A stretch of DNA of 64,000 nucleotides from Macrotrachela quadricornifera (GCA_022393335.1 JAJEKB010021016.1:1174638-1238637); one strand, 5' to 3'; positions 25,331-37,950 are shown, counted from the stretch's first letter. Numbers and translations: made by a program. The notes: generated by a model not told the origin, from the letters alone.

Positions 25331-27597
25331 TTGCTATCAGTTGAATCTTTTTTAAAATGTTACAAGATAAAACGAACAGTCTTAAAACATGTGGAGCGTT
25401 CTCGCTTATTTCTTTGTATAAACTTGAGTACAAAATATTATTTATATAATAGCTGCAAATCTATATTCTATCGAACAATTTCTACGATATGTATTGATAC
25501 TGATGGAGAACAACATCGTATTGAATTAGCTCCGACAAGCAGTGCTGCTGAACTTCGCAGCAAACTTTCCGAGCGGTATGGTGTATCTACTATTACTTGT
25601 TTTCTTGATTGTAAAGGCAATCGTTTACACACTGATGATGAACAACCGGTTGTTATTGGTGAATTATTAACTGAAAATAATTCTGTTCGATTAATAACAG
25701 ATAAGAATAAATCAACTGGAATATCGATTTTGAATAGAAAAATCAGTTATGTGCAAGACGGGCTCACTTCAATTATGCTCAACCACTAAGTCAACTGACA
25801 AAAACTACTTCACGTCGGCTGAAACTGTCCGATTCGACAAACAAGATTATCACAGCTACTGATTTAAATTATAATATATGGGAAAGAATATTTCATAACT
25901 ATAATCTTTTTCGAGGTATTCGAATGGATAAAAAAAGTCCTGAACGTGCATTCAAATACTTATTCAAATTCAAAGATTCTAACGATAATTTTCCTTTATT
26001 TCAAGTTCATGATGATGCTTATGTTCGTGTATATATGAAAGATAAAGAAATGCATAGTTCCTTTCTTTCAAGTAGATTTTTCGATGATGGTATCGATTCT
26101 GATCCTTTCATTGGATTCGGTATTAATGTTGAATATTTCAAAAACAGAATCAAACCGGATATACACAAAAATATCTATTTAACACATTGTTTTAATTTTT
26201 CACGTGTCATTATAGAACTTGATTCATCTTATCTTGAACCAACAGAGCAATTTATTCAAGACATTGATACTGTTCTTTCGATGCGCTCAAAAGATCAACA
26301 AATTATTAAATTAAAAGAAGTTCTTTTAAAATATGGTCATTTATATACCCGTTCAGTTGTTCTAGGTGCTCATCTTTATCATACAGAAGAATATGACAAT
26401 AAAGAAAACGCCGAAGAAGTAAACGTCATTATTCAGGTTTGAAGCGGTTGGAGGTGATACCCGATTTAATCATGATCCAGCACTTTGGATAAAAACCTTG
26501 AATGATCCATTTCTATGGCGTATTATTGAGCAAGATGATTATCAATCGGTCATGACATTACTTGATCCAGAACGAAAACAAAAACTTCGTGAGATCATCT
26601 GTTCCAAGAGTACGATGGCAAAAAGTGTAAATAATGGTGAGTAATTTCCAAACAGCTTTCAATAGTAAATAGAATAATGTTTTTTTTCATTGGAAAGACT
26701 TTTCTAGATACCAAATGGAAGCAATTTGGAATTACAGTTGCCGGAGGAAATCAAGCAGGAAATAAATTGAATCAACTCAGTTTTCCTTGTGGGATATTTA
26801 TTGATAATAATGAACACATTTATATTGCTGACTATGAAAATGACCGTATTGTAGAATGGAAATCTTATGCAGCAAATGGTCGCATAGTGGCAGGCGGAAA
26901 TGGACAGGGAAATCGAATTAATCAACTTAATGAACCAACAGATGTAATTTTTGACAAAAGAAGTAATTCTGTTATCATTTCTGATGCAGGAAACAGGCGA
27001 GTCGTGCGTTGGTCTCGTCAAAATCTTGAAGATCGAAAAGTTATCATTCCGGATATTGATTGTAATTGTCTAGCAATGGATAAATATGGATATCTTTATG
27101 TTTCTAATAATAAAAAACATGAAGTGAAACGATGGAAAATAGGAGATAATTATGGAATAGTCGTAGCAGGTGGAAATGGGAAAGGAGATAAACGCAATCA
27201 ACTTGATTGTCCCTCTTTTATCTTCGTTGATCAAGAATGTTCATTATATGTATCAGATTATGGAAATCATCGTGTGATGAAATGGAGGAAAGATGCAGAA
27301 GAAGGAATTGTTGTTGCCGGTGGAAATGGTCGTGGAAACAGTTTAGCACAATTGTCTAATCCTCAAGGAGTGGTCGTCGATCAGTTTGGTCATATCTATG
27401 TTTCAGATTCTGATAATGCTAGAGTAATGCGTTGGGATAAAGGATCTAAAGAAGGGTCAATTTTTGTTGGTGGTAATAAAATAGGAAATGAATCGAATCA
27501 GTTCAACGATCCCTTTGGTTTATCCTTTGACCAAAACGGTAATCTGTATGTTGTGGATCATAGAAATCACCAAATACAAAGTTTTGAAATAGATTAA
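25331..27597 (+). CDS. MACPF-domain protein with C-terminal NHL repeats, two frame changes
   Basis: The first part (25331-~25740) encodes a compact ubiquitin-like segment. No in-frame ATG was found, so a 5' exon is missing or lost. The reading then shifts between 25738 (an A5 run) and the stop at 25787. It continues in another frame as the MACPF-like core to the stop at 26440-26442, with the family's KYGHLYTRSVVLGAHLY block. It shifts back at 26436-26438 (a GG pair) into the original frame to the donor at 26637 (GTGAGT). An acceptor at 26707 leads in phase 1 to an exon (26708-27597) of NHL repeats such as IYIADYENDRIVEW and LYVSDYGNHRVMKW. The MACPF family forms membrane pores in immunity or predation. 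Two single-base changes that cancel mean either sequence errors or a young pseudogene. The domain call rests on short motifs. Confidence 0.65.
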
Positions 27598-28293
27598 AAT
27601 TAAAATAGGTTGTCGAATTGAATAAGACGTTTAATCAATGATCCTTCGCTCTTTTTTTATATTTCGTTTTCTTTTATCGTTGAATAAATGCTGTGAAAAA
27701 GTGTAAATCAATGATTACATTAGAAAAGATAATGAAGCTTGAAATAGTTTCAAAATCGAAAATTGAAAAAAACTACATCTTTGATTATCTAATGATGATC
27801 GAGATTGACTTGAATCTGATCAATTAGTATTAATGAATAAATCCTAAAACTATCGAACTTCAGGCGTCCCATAGTTATAGAATCCTCCCTCTTAATATAA
27901 AAATATTGAGTTAATGCTAATTCTGTCAAGTCAAACGATTCTTTTTCAGCATCCATTCGAGAGAGGAGACACTCAGCTATTTGCTGAAAAAACGCTAGAT
28001 TTGAGAAAGTTAGTTTAACTTTCCCATAGATGAAGAAGTTACTTCGAGAAAAATAAATTTTAGATACAGTATCAAAAGTTGCATAGCCTATATATGTTTT
28101 GACAAAAATCTTTGAAACTCTTAGTAATTGTGAAAAGGCACCCTATAGATATTCGAGATATCGTTTTAAATAAGAAAAAGTCCTATTTTTCGTGAAACAA
28201 GCCTCTCATTCCGCATGAAAAACGCATATAATTTTTTTCTAAGGATATCATTAGAAAGAGCGTGAAATTTTGCACAAGGTAGGCCATTTTTCT

Positions 28294-28329
28294 CTTGCAT
28301 CTAGTTTATTGCAATAGACTAGATGCAAG
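28294..28329. repeat. 36-bp near-perfect palindrome
   Basis: Arms CTTGCATCTAGT (28294-28305) and ACTAGATGCAAG (28318-28329) are exact inverted copies. The 12-base loop itself contains the palindrome TATTGCAATA, so the whole 36 bases are self-complementary apart from two bases. Confidence 0.85.
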
Positions 28330-29079
28330 ACAAAGGGATGAGAACAGCAGCCATTATCTAAAATTGTGCTGTTAATGTCGACGATTTCGGTTTGATCGAT
28401 GTTAAGTTGATTGATATGAATTTATGTAGAAAGGAAAAGATTCTACTGGATAGGATCGAGAGAAGTTTGAAAAAATTATTTTTCAAGGAAGGGATTATTT
28501 TGGGGTTTTTAGATTTTTGATAGCAGTGATCACCCCATTTGTATTGGTTGATTGGCTGACGAAATTGTTTGTAATTGTTTAATTTTTTTGTTTTATTGTT
28601 CTAGATATTAGATAAAAAGGAGAAGACAATATTTTGTTTTTTGAAAGAATTACCATGTTCAGATATTTATTTTATATTATTCTTACTTGGTGTCGTTACA
28701 TTCTTTAATAGTGTTCGTTTTGGTCGTTTACACATCAACTTATTTTTCGCATCACAACAATTTCGGTTACCAAAAATATTCTGTTGTATCAGCTAAATTA
28801 TTTATAATAAATCTATTATAAATTCTATAAACCGAGATAGAGATACGGATGATAATCAAGAATCATCTTCATTTTCTAGAAGTCTGTACAGTTTACATAG
28901 GGATATCCAAAAGTAGTGGTAATGACATTTTAATACCACATACTAAGCTTGATAAAAGTTTCTTTTTATATAAGATGATAGAGAAAAAGCTGCTGTCTTT
29001 CTATGCTATTTGATCACTATTGAACTAATACCGTGATGATAGAATTTGGATAAAAACTGGTTTTATTGCATGCCAGCTC

Positions 29080-29596
29080 GTTACAGTAGACAATAACGGA
29101 TATGCCACTTTTCTATTTCGCTTTATTATTATTTGATGCGTTGTATCAAAAAAAAGAAATATACAAGCACAAGATGTAACGTGAAAAGCTCTATAATTTC
29201 CACTGAGTCGCTTATTTTCTAAATGCACAAAATTGTAAGCAACCAAATTTCGATATAACGAAAAGGAGATTTTCGTTTTGATAAAAGGTATATACATTTC
29301 ATCCTATCTCATCTTCTTATTACTAGATATGATTCATTAAAAAAAAAACAATACGCCTTTCTCTAAAAAGAAAATGTCATTTTTGTAACGACAAAATTTG
29401 ATTACTCAGACTTTTGTCCCTTTTTGAAAGCAAAAAGTGCACTTAGAAAATAAGCGATTCAGTGGAAATTGTAGAACTTTTCATGCTGCATCTTGTAGGA
29501 TGTTTTCTTTTTATCAATACAACGTATTCAACAATAGTAAAATGAAATGCAAAAGTACTTCACTTTTTATACTGCACCCATTGTGGTCTACTGTAC
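29080..29596. repeat. diverged inverted repeat, about 150-bp arms
   Basis: 29080-29228 matches the reverse complement of 29437-29596 with substitutions and small gaps. The best block is TTTCCACTGAGTCGCTTATT (29198 region) against its partner near 29460. The outer ends are close to TTACAGTAGAC and its complement. The spacer is about 200 bases and noncoding. Probably an old fold-back or MITE copy; no target duplication was recognised. Confidence 0.65.
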
Positions 29597-30225
29597 CCTA
29601 GATATAACTAATATAACTCATTATGTAAATAATATTATTGTTGTTTTCAAGTATAAATGGCGTGTTTAGAATTATTTGAGATTCATTCAGTTGTTTTAGT
29701 ACTATTGGCTGTATTTTTCTCAAAAACTTCGATTCATAGGAAAAAGTGTTGTATAAATGCATCACTTTCATATACTGAAATCTTAATCCTGAAAATTACT
29801 TTTTGTAGACACGTGTGATATATTAATCATGTTTTGGGATTTTTGCTTACGAATTTCTTTAAGACTTTCTACGTTAATAAATTTGAAAATATTTGTAAGT
29901 CTTGTTTGATCAGTCTAGAATCGAGTGAATTGACGTGTCAATGAATGTTACTTATCTTATAAACTTGTAAGAAAAATGTCAAAAAGAAGCATCGAAACTG
30001 CATTTCATTTGTCTCATTTCTACTGCACAATGTATAATTGAGAGAAAAACGGACAATACATATTCAAAAGATCAACCAGTGTTTTTGTCAGAAGATGAAT
30101 CGACGTAAATGTATTAACTCAAAACTAGAAAGATTTTAACTTTTCTATTTTGAATCGAACTAGATATATGCATCATAAGATGAAAATATCTGATGAGTCT
30201 CCTAAGAGTAGAAACGAATTCGGTC

Positions 30226-30715
30226 AATGAATTTTATATCAAATGAAAGTTTGTCGAAAACGAGACTTTGTTCATAATAAATAGTCAGTGTTATCAAAAT
30301 ATTTTAATATTGAACTTAAAAAAGTTTTAGAAATTTTATTAAGCCACTTTTTCGAGATAAAACTTTAAAGAATCCATTTTTATGTATATGCATGGAAGAC
30401 ATTCGGTTTTTCAATGAAATTAGATTTTTTTTATTAACTTTACAACCTTAGATACATCCGAATATACTCATTAGACGCAATTATTTCCACTGTATCTGAT
30501 AAATATATTTGGAGGTATCTGTGATTGCGAAATTAATGAAAAAATTTTTTGTATAGTTCAACGAGCTGTATCTAGCTATGTAAAAATATTTAAGAAAAAA
30601 TGTAAAATTTCTAAAACTTTTTTAAGTTCAATATTAAAATGTTTTGATAATACTGACTATTTAGTATGAACAAAATCTCGTTTTCGATAAACTTTCATTT
30701 GGTATAAAATTCATT
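30226..30715. mobile_element. fold-back/MITE-like element, equal 113-bp inverted arms
   Basis: 30226-30338 and the reverse complement of 30603-30715 are the same length and nearly identical (for example TAGTCAGTGTTATCAAAA against TAGTCAGTATTATCAAAA). The 264-base spacer carries no frame. Sharp, equal arm ends suggest one mobile unit. No clear target-site duplication was found, so the superfamily is open. Confidence 0.7.
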
Positions 30716-31047
30716 ATTTATTCTTTTTGAAATTATAGCGTTACTCGCCTAGAATAATATTATTTCAAACTCTGTATGATTCATTTGCATCCTCACATTT
30801 TAAATAATCGTACTTTTTCTGTTTTTTTGTTTGCTTCTTAACCTACATAGTACGTTTCGAATGACTACGACCGTGAATTACTTGCAGAAACGAAAAAAAA
30901 ATCTATAATAAGATTGTAATCACTATAGCTCTTCAATCAAAAGATTTTAAAATTAATAAGTGTGGATGTACGAAAAGAACGAGGTATTGGCGTTTTTTCG
31001 TCTCTGCCCACGTAGAAACCTCAAAAAATTCATAACAACGAATCAGG

Positions 31048-31055
31048 TATAAAAG
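31048..31055 (+). promoter_or_regulatory. TATA box of the Ly6-like gene
   Basis: TATAAAAG, 83 bases before the ATG at 31138, followed by a short leader. The match and spacing fit a core promoter with transcription starting near 31080. Confidence 0.6.
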
Positions 31056-31137
31056 GACATAACTAGTTCTCATATTTTATCACTCTTCAACTACAATTAA
31101 CAGCACATATCCAACTTTATAGACGCTCACGAAAGCC

Positions 31138-31651
31138 ATGATCAAAGGTACCAATTTTCTTCTCATTGCTCTCATTTTGATAGGTGAGTAAAATTTTTCT
31201 GATTGTTGAATGTTACTTTGGAAGTACAAATATTTAGTTGTTCAACATAATACATTCGGTCTCAATTGTTATCATTGTAATTTTGGCACTGATGGTTGTG
31301 GTACTTCATTCAATTCGAAGGGTAATGGTGTTATACAAGTCTCAGCATCGACAAATATATATTGTGCGGTACGTAGTCTTTGGACAAACTTTTCAAACAA
31401 TACGACTTGATTTTTTTTAGAAAAAAGTATATGCTAGTAACACAAACGCAATTTCTCGAGACGGATCATCAGCATCAGCATGTTCGGCAGGAACTATAAC
31501 CGTAACCGCCAGTACTTCCGGTAGTATCGACGATGGATACACTGTCTACTGTTGTACCACAGATCTTTGTAATGGATCTTCGATGAAATCAGCAAGTGTT
31601 CTGCTGGCGATGGCAATTGCTACATTGAGCTTCCTTTTTTTTATCAACTGA
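31138..31651 (+). CDS. Ly6/uPAR-domain, probably GPI-anchored small protein
   Basis: Exons 31138-31183, 31238-31368 and 31421-31651 (phases 1 and 0) give 135 residues. A signal peptide (MIKGTNFLLIALILI) is followed by the LU-domain pattern. The first Cys pair is LNCYHCNFGTDGC, with more Cys in the middle and the diagnostic end CCTTDLCN. It closes with a hydrophobic tail (SVLLAMAIATLSFLFFIN) without a cytosolic part, as in GPI-anchor signals. A three-finger fold on the cell surface is expected; the role in this animal is unknown. Introns are 54 and 52 bases. AATAAA at 31743-31748 is a fitting polyadenylation signal. Confidence 0.85.
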
Positions 31652-31742
31652 ACATCGACTATGGATCATGTAATAGACAATCTAAAGTACTTTATAATTT
31701 TTATATTTGATTCCAGATTATTCCTTTTCTTTTTATTTTACA

Positions 31743-31748
31743 AATAAA
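31743..31748 (+). terminator. polyadenylation signal of the Ly6-like gene
   Basis: AATAAA 92 bases past the stop codon, in a T-rich 3' region. Confidence 0.5.
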
Positions 31749-33479
31749 CTTCTATTATTTTTATTCTTAATAATTGTTTCCCAGAAACTAGTATTACAAT
31801 ATTGAGCAAACAACACTAATGACATATGTGAACAGAATACGAATATATCACGTTAGAAAGCTTTTGAGTACATGCACAAGATTGTTAAAGCAAATGAAAA
31901 ATCGTCCATACAATGAGAAACAGAACTGAGGACAGAACATTTTTTTCTTTCCTGCTCTACTCTGTTCTATACTTAGCTGCGATAATAAATTTGATTTTGC
32001 AACAAAATAATACTTTTAAAAGAATGAAAAGTTGCCGCAAAATCAAATTCCTTACTCACTCAAATCGTCCAGTCTCACAAACATTGCATATGTGCATTAT
32101 TATCTTTTCGTGTAGAACTAACCTATATTTACGAAAAAAATTGTGAATGTATGTTTCAAGTCGAAGTTTTGCAGCTCCTCTCTTCATCTCACAGCCCATT
32201 ACAGACCTTCCTTAGCAATCACAAGGATGCGCCAGTCATTTAGGCGCTATCTTGATAGAACGATCTCTGAACAAAAGCTCTCCAGCTCTCTTACAAGATC
32301 AGCTACTAATTTATCAATTAAAAACATAATTAATATTCAATTAATTACAAAATAATTCATATCTAGGACATTAACTAATTGACTACTAATTCATCACATA
32401 ATCAATCAATTAATTGGTATTTAATAATTCGCTGAATATTGCTATTTTCCAACTAATTTTTTTTAAAAATCGCCATAGACGAAATAGTTTAACTCAACAA
32501 CAACAATAGTATTTCCATCAAAAATATCTGAAAAGCAATAATTAAAGTTCTTTATCATTTATAATTAATTATCATAAGTTTTGTTTGAATAACGTCAATA
32601 TTAATGCGTCCGAGTTTCTCCAGATTCAAACAAGTATATTAAGGTTTCTTGTGGAATTAGATATTTGAGTATGACAAGGTTATGTATCTGTTAAATCAAT
32701 CATTAGAAAAATAAAAGACAGAATAAACTATTAATGAATAGCAACAAAGGAATTGAACATTAAAGGGGAAATAAAAATCAAAAAAAAGTTCTGCTGAAAC
32801 TTCAAATATAAATACCATCCATTGTTTATCTGATATCGATATAGATTTAGTTCTTGATCAAATAATGCTACCAGAAATATGGGATATAATTGTTACATCT
32901 GTTCAATTAACAACTTATTGAATGAAATTCGTAAATTATACGAATTATAGTTTGTGTAAACCAATGATCACAATAGACGATTAAGAAATGAACTCTATAA
33001 TGCTATAGTAATATCATTTACTGGAACTAAAGTTTTTCTAAAACTTACGATTTATTACACTTTTATGAAATCATTCTAGAAATACTAAGAATTAAAATTT
33101 AACTATTGAACACAAATAAAAAACTATAGAATTTCATTGATACAATTTCACAAACGTTTGACATGAGAAACAAACCTTTGGCATAGAGAATAGAAAAAAA
33201 TCTATAATGATCATTGGATTTATTTAACTTAATCATATACTTTACTTAAAAGAGACAATGCATTTATAAATAAATGTTTACAACGACAGTAAATTCTATA
33301 ATCGCCACCATACAAATGTTTTTAAAATGTGCTAAGATGGACTTGAATTATACATTGCACTTCCTTGTTCTCTTTCTCGTAGAGAAGAGTCGTGCAAACA
33401 AAAACTGTCTGCTTGCTTGTATGTTCGCACTTCACTGATTGGTCGAACAATACGAAAGTAGAAGAGATTATTTTTCCCA
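31749..33479. other. intergenic region, nothing recognised
   Basis: AT-rich with several short open stretches (for example 31913-32146 and 32143-32355 on +). None has domain-like composition or splice-linked neighbours. Confidence 0.45.
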
Positions 33480-33800
33480 AAAAAATTTGACCAAAGGGTA
33501 ATCGAGAGCGAGGAACTCGAATCTGATAGTAGTTTTTGAAAATTTTTTTGAGGATTATTTTTTACACAAGGAACCAATTTTTTTACAAAAAAAATTTTTA
33601 TTATAAGGGTTGCCCGAAGGGTAACCAGGGTCGAGAAATTCGAATTTGATGTTAGTTTTTTAAAATTTTTTTGAAGCTCAATTTATTAAACAAACGACAA
33701 CTTTTTAACAGAGAACATTTGTTTTTATAAAATTTGGTCAGTGGCAGTTGAGGTCCAGGAATTTGAATCTGACTTCGATTTTTTAATTTTATAAATGAAT
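33480..33800. repeat. degenerate tandem repeat, about 130-bp unit, about 2.5 copies
   Basis: A unit starting near TGACC/GGTAA, then GAGAAATTCGAATTTGAT-like and GTTTTTGAAAATTTTTTTGA-like blocks, appears at about 33486, 33606 and 33733. The copies are clearly related but diverged. Confidence 0.6.
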
Positions 33801-36565
33801 GACTTGACGATAGTTTAGAAACACGATTTCTAGGAGAAAGAGCTAAGGGAGTTTTTAGACGAGCGTTACTTGTTAATATTTGATTGAATATTATATTACT
33901 TCATTAACGATAGAATGATTTTTATGATTTAGTGTAATAAGTTGTAATTTAAGATATTAATTATATATATAAAAAATTATAAGGGGCGGCGTGAGCGGAG
34001 GAGAGTGTTGGGGGAGGGGTACTTGCTAGATTTTCAAAAATGGAGAACAACTTTCTCTCATTTTTGAGGAACTACAGAATCTCTTGGTTATTTACGACTA
34101 GGTTTTGAAATATGAGAACAGATTCCACTGGATTTTTAAAAGTTTTGTGGAATTTTATCACATCAGTTGAAAGCGTAGCTACCTTTGGTGGCTGGATATA
34201 TAGTAAGAATTATGTATTTCTTTTGTCATTCTACAAAACTACCTAGTTCCTATTTCATTGAATTACACATAGATCGACGGAATATACATAGTAGTTACAG
34301 TCGCCGCGATCGAAGAGAGAACGGAGAGTCACCTCCGCCTCTTCTATCTTTAGAAATTTTCTCATTTGCTGCTCGATGTTATTTAGAAATTTTTTCGAAA
34401 TTCTCAAAGTTTTCAAAAATCGTCAAAAGTCTTCAAAAACTTTCAAAAATTTTCTCAATCGTTTTTCAATATTCAAATAATTTATAGGTTTTTGACAAAT
34501 TTTTCGACCATCCTTTCAATCTCTAACATCTAGAATAAATCCTGAAATGGTATAAAAGCAAAGGAAGATGAGATTTACACTTGAAACGGAAACGTTTTAC
34601 CGTCCTTCCTTCTTCTGGCAATTTTCTGTTGTGCAAGTGTCTGTCGATGCTGTTTAGGAGGCTTGCACTCCTCCTTTCTCCGAGCTCTAGACCACTCGGG
34701 GACCACTGATCTCAAGTGACAAATCTAAAGGAGGCTACCCGTCCAATCTTAGAAAACATTGTTTTTTGTGCGATAATTTCCAACCTTTTTTCAGCAATTT
34801 TTAAAAATTTCCGAAAAAATTGTTTTCGTATTTTTCACTGTTGACCATCCATACTGCTTATAGTTTTAAACAACTGAAGACAACTTTCTTTCATTCCTTA
34901 AAAGTTTCGGACGCCTTTTTCTCCATTTTTCACATTTTCTTCGATATTTGAAAATACCTCATTGCTTTGAGCTCTTCATGTCGCCTCTGCATAGAATTTA
35001 GCGTGTCTTTTTTTTACTTTTGCTTTAAAAACTAAATTTTAATGAAATACTTGATCGAACAAATGAAATAAATTTGCCTAAAGCAATCACATACTCATAC
35101 TCTGTTAATTTATAGTACGAAATATTTTTTTCACATTTTCTCCCATCTTCGAAAGAACTTCCTGCCCCACAACTTTGACCTCTTCGCATCGCCTCTGAAA
35201 CTTATATGTTTTGAAAATTAATTTTATTCAGTATAGTAGCAAAGATAAATTTTATTTTAAATTTACAAGATTGAGTATATTTTAAATCAAACAAATATTT
35301 TTATAATAAAATGAATTATTAATGACATACCTGAAATAAAAAATATTTAAATTTTATCTTAGATTATCTACAAATATAGATAATAAAAAATTATTTACAT
35401 TTTCATATTTCTTATCTATTAATCTTATTTTTCAAACAATCAATATTTTGATTTTACATATATAATATCATAATAGTTTAGATACTTTATTAAGATTTTG
35501 TGTAATATCTTCTGTAGAAATAAATTAATATACATCATTAGAATTTATAAATTTGAAAAATTTTAATTTTATATGAATTAAATTTTTAATAAAATATGTT
35601 TTTATAACATATTGTGCATAAATGTTTTGTTTCTATAATTAGAAACTTTGCAAAAATTTGAAAAATATTATAAAAAGAATATTTTCACATTACAATTTTT
35701 TTCAATATTATTTTATATTTTTTTGATTACTATGATTTCAAATTTAGATCGTTTTTTAATAATAGAATTAAGAAAAGTTCATAGATAATGTTTTTTAAAT
35801 ACTTTTTAAATTGTTATCGACTATTAATAGTTATTTTTCTCTATATTATATCTATAAAAAAAACCATTGTCTAATTTTCTAAAGTCATTATGTATTGAAA
35901 CAAAATAGATCCTCTTGTTTAGTATAATAAATTTCTCGATTTCAAGAATCATTCTAATATAACTTTCATAAATTTCAATTTTATTCAAATGATTAAAAAA
36001 ATGAACGATGGGATAAAAAAGATTTTGGATTTTAGTCAAGAAAAATTGGTCATCATTTTCAATACTATTTGTTTTAGATTCATAAGTATGTCTAATGATA
36101 TTCAACAATATAATTCAAACATTTTTTTAAAACTATTTTATCAAATTAATCTCTTCTTTCAGACAGAATAAATTCCACATAAGAATTAATCATTGATTGA
36201 TTTACAAAATGATATATTAACCACTTTATATTGTTAAATTCTTCTAAATGAACCCTTTTCAAAATACAAAGTCAATCTATTCACATTGAAATAATGTAAA
36301 ACATTGATATCATATTAAAATTAATGTAGCATCATCATTGTGAAAAATTCATAAAAGATCTAAAGTCACGTTACTTACAAAACTAGCCCGTATAATATGA
36401 AAATAAATCAATCTGAATAATTCTTTGGTTTACGTCTCTGTATTCTACGTACATTAAAATTCATCCATTCAAACCCTGGATTTACCATCAGTAGCTCATA
36501 CATTTACATAATCAATTAGACTACCACGACATTCATGTGTCTTTGATATATTCAATATTATAAAA
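33801..36565. other. intergenic region, low complexity, no gene seen
   Basis: It contains a G-rich island (33981-34020, GGGGCGGCG...GGGGGAGGGG) and a run of TTTTCAAAA-type repeats (about 34385-34460). Very AT-rich sequence follows from 35200. The G-rich island looks like the end of a degraded element, but I found no partner end. Confidence 0.4.
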
Positions 36566-37950
36566 TTACTAGCGGAGGCACTCGCTGCAAAGAGAATATG
36601 GTTGAAGTTTCGCATCTTCAACCCGACTTTTTCTGCTGTACATAATATGTCTTTTACAGGACTATTCTCGCTGTGAGTGAACCATCTGCAACAGAAATTT
36701 TTGCGTCACACTTAAAACCTCTTGGATCGGACTTTTACAGATATGCGTCAGGCATCTTTAACAGGATTGTCCCTGCTATGCGTTAGGTGTTTGCCATTGG
36801 ACTCTCCTCGCCCTCCCTCACACCCTCTTCCGCAGGACTTTTTTCACCGTACCTGGAACCTCTGTTACAGAGCTTTTCCCGCCGTACGTGAGGTATCTTT
36901 CATAGAGCTTGTCCCGCCGGGCATCAGGCATCTTCAATAGGACTCTTCTCATCAGGCTCAAGCTGACATCCTCACTCGCATCCACTCTGGACACGATCAC
37001 TCTCAAATTTGCATTGAACTGCGTCATTTGATTAGAAAGTAAGTAAAATCACGGTCTCTTACGATTTGGATGAAGTTTCACGCACGTCTCCCCTCTCTCA
37101 TCGCCAATCACTCAGCTGACTTTCCATAGCATTCGAGGAACTGATGCGGATTGTTCCATGACGCTATCTCTCACGATGGCTAAATACACAGCGAACAGAC
37201 TTATCAGAATCTCGATCTATATTGATCGGGATGAAATTTCACCCAGCCCCTTCTGTGCACCCCGTTTGGTGATTCCAACCCTACGTTGACTTTCCTCAGG
37301 ACTTAGGAAAGTAGTGTGGAAAGTTTTGTGATGCTAGCTATCACAGAAACTCAATACATAGCAAACAGACAAACATTCTTCTCTATATATATAGATACGT
37401 CATCGTTGAGTCAAGAAAAAGAACAAATACGCTGTTTTGTGAGTTATAGAAAACAAATGGATACATCATAGTTGTGAATCAAGGAAACACTCGTATACAT
37501 TTTCCTCTTATAATCTATTAAAAACCTAAGATTTTAACACTTAGATCAAAGAATTATCGATAAAAAACGATTAATCTTAGAATCATAACAAATTTCCTAA
37601 ATTTTTGGAAAATTCAAGCAAAGTTCAGTGTGATATTACTTGACTGAACTTTCACCCACACCCCCCCCCCCCCCTACTCCTATTAATTGTGAGAACACTC
37701 TTTAAAACTACCTCTCAACTCAGAAAACCATCGTCGAAACCTTGACAATGTTAGCTACTATCGCACTATATAGGTGATATCCCACCCACACCCAGACAAC
37801 CACACCCACGATGGGTGACCCCGCTATGACCTTCCTCCGGGCCTGGGGATGCACCATGGAGAGTTTGGTGATGCTAGCTCGTGCAGGGGCCGAATACATG
37901 AAGAACAAACAAACCGACAGACAAACATTCTTCTTTATATATATAGATTA
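36566..37950 (+). mobile_element. retroelement-like repeat debris with repeated 3' tails
   Basis: Begins near ACTAGCGGAGGCACTCGC (36570), unlike its AT-rich surroundings. It ends in a tail of the form ACAGACAAACATTCTTC(T)TTATATATATAGAT that occurs twice (ending about 37396 and about 37948). A diverged third version without the TA tail ends near 37225. Each tail is preceded by related blocks (GATGAAGTTTCAC/GATGAAATTTCACC ... GTGATGCTAGCT). This suggests nested or tandem insertions of one family, all on +. An A/T-microsatellite tail and lack of terminal inverted repeats favour a non-LTR or SINE-like family; no reverse transcriptase is present. Confidence 0.55.
36640..36960 (+). repeat. degenerate minisatellite, about 36-bp unit
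   Basis: At least five copies of a unit like CATCTTCAACAGGACTTTTC followed by CGCCGTGCGTGAGG. They lie near 36750, 36826, 36862, 36894 and 36929. It is inside the repetitive element and GC-richer than the flanks. Confidence 0.6.

Larger units (their letters stand above)
27598..31047. other. intergenic region rich in inverted repeats, no gene seen
   Basis: No family-like coding frame. It holds a 36-bp palindrome (28294-28329), a diverged inverted repeat (29080-29596) and a clean 113-bp-arm inverted repeat (30226-30715), each listed separately. The minus-strand frame at 29025-29297 lies on one of these repeats. Confidence 0.5.
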
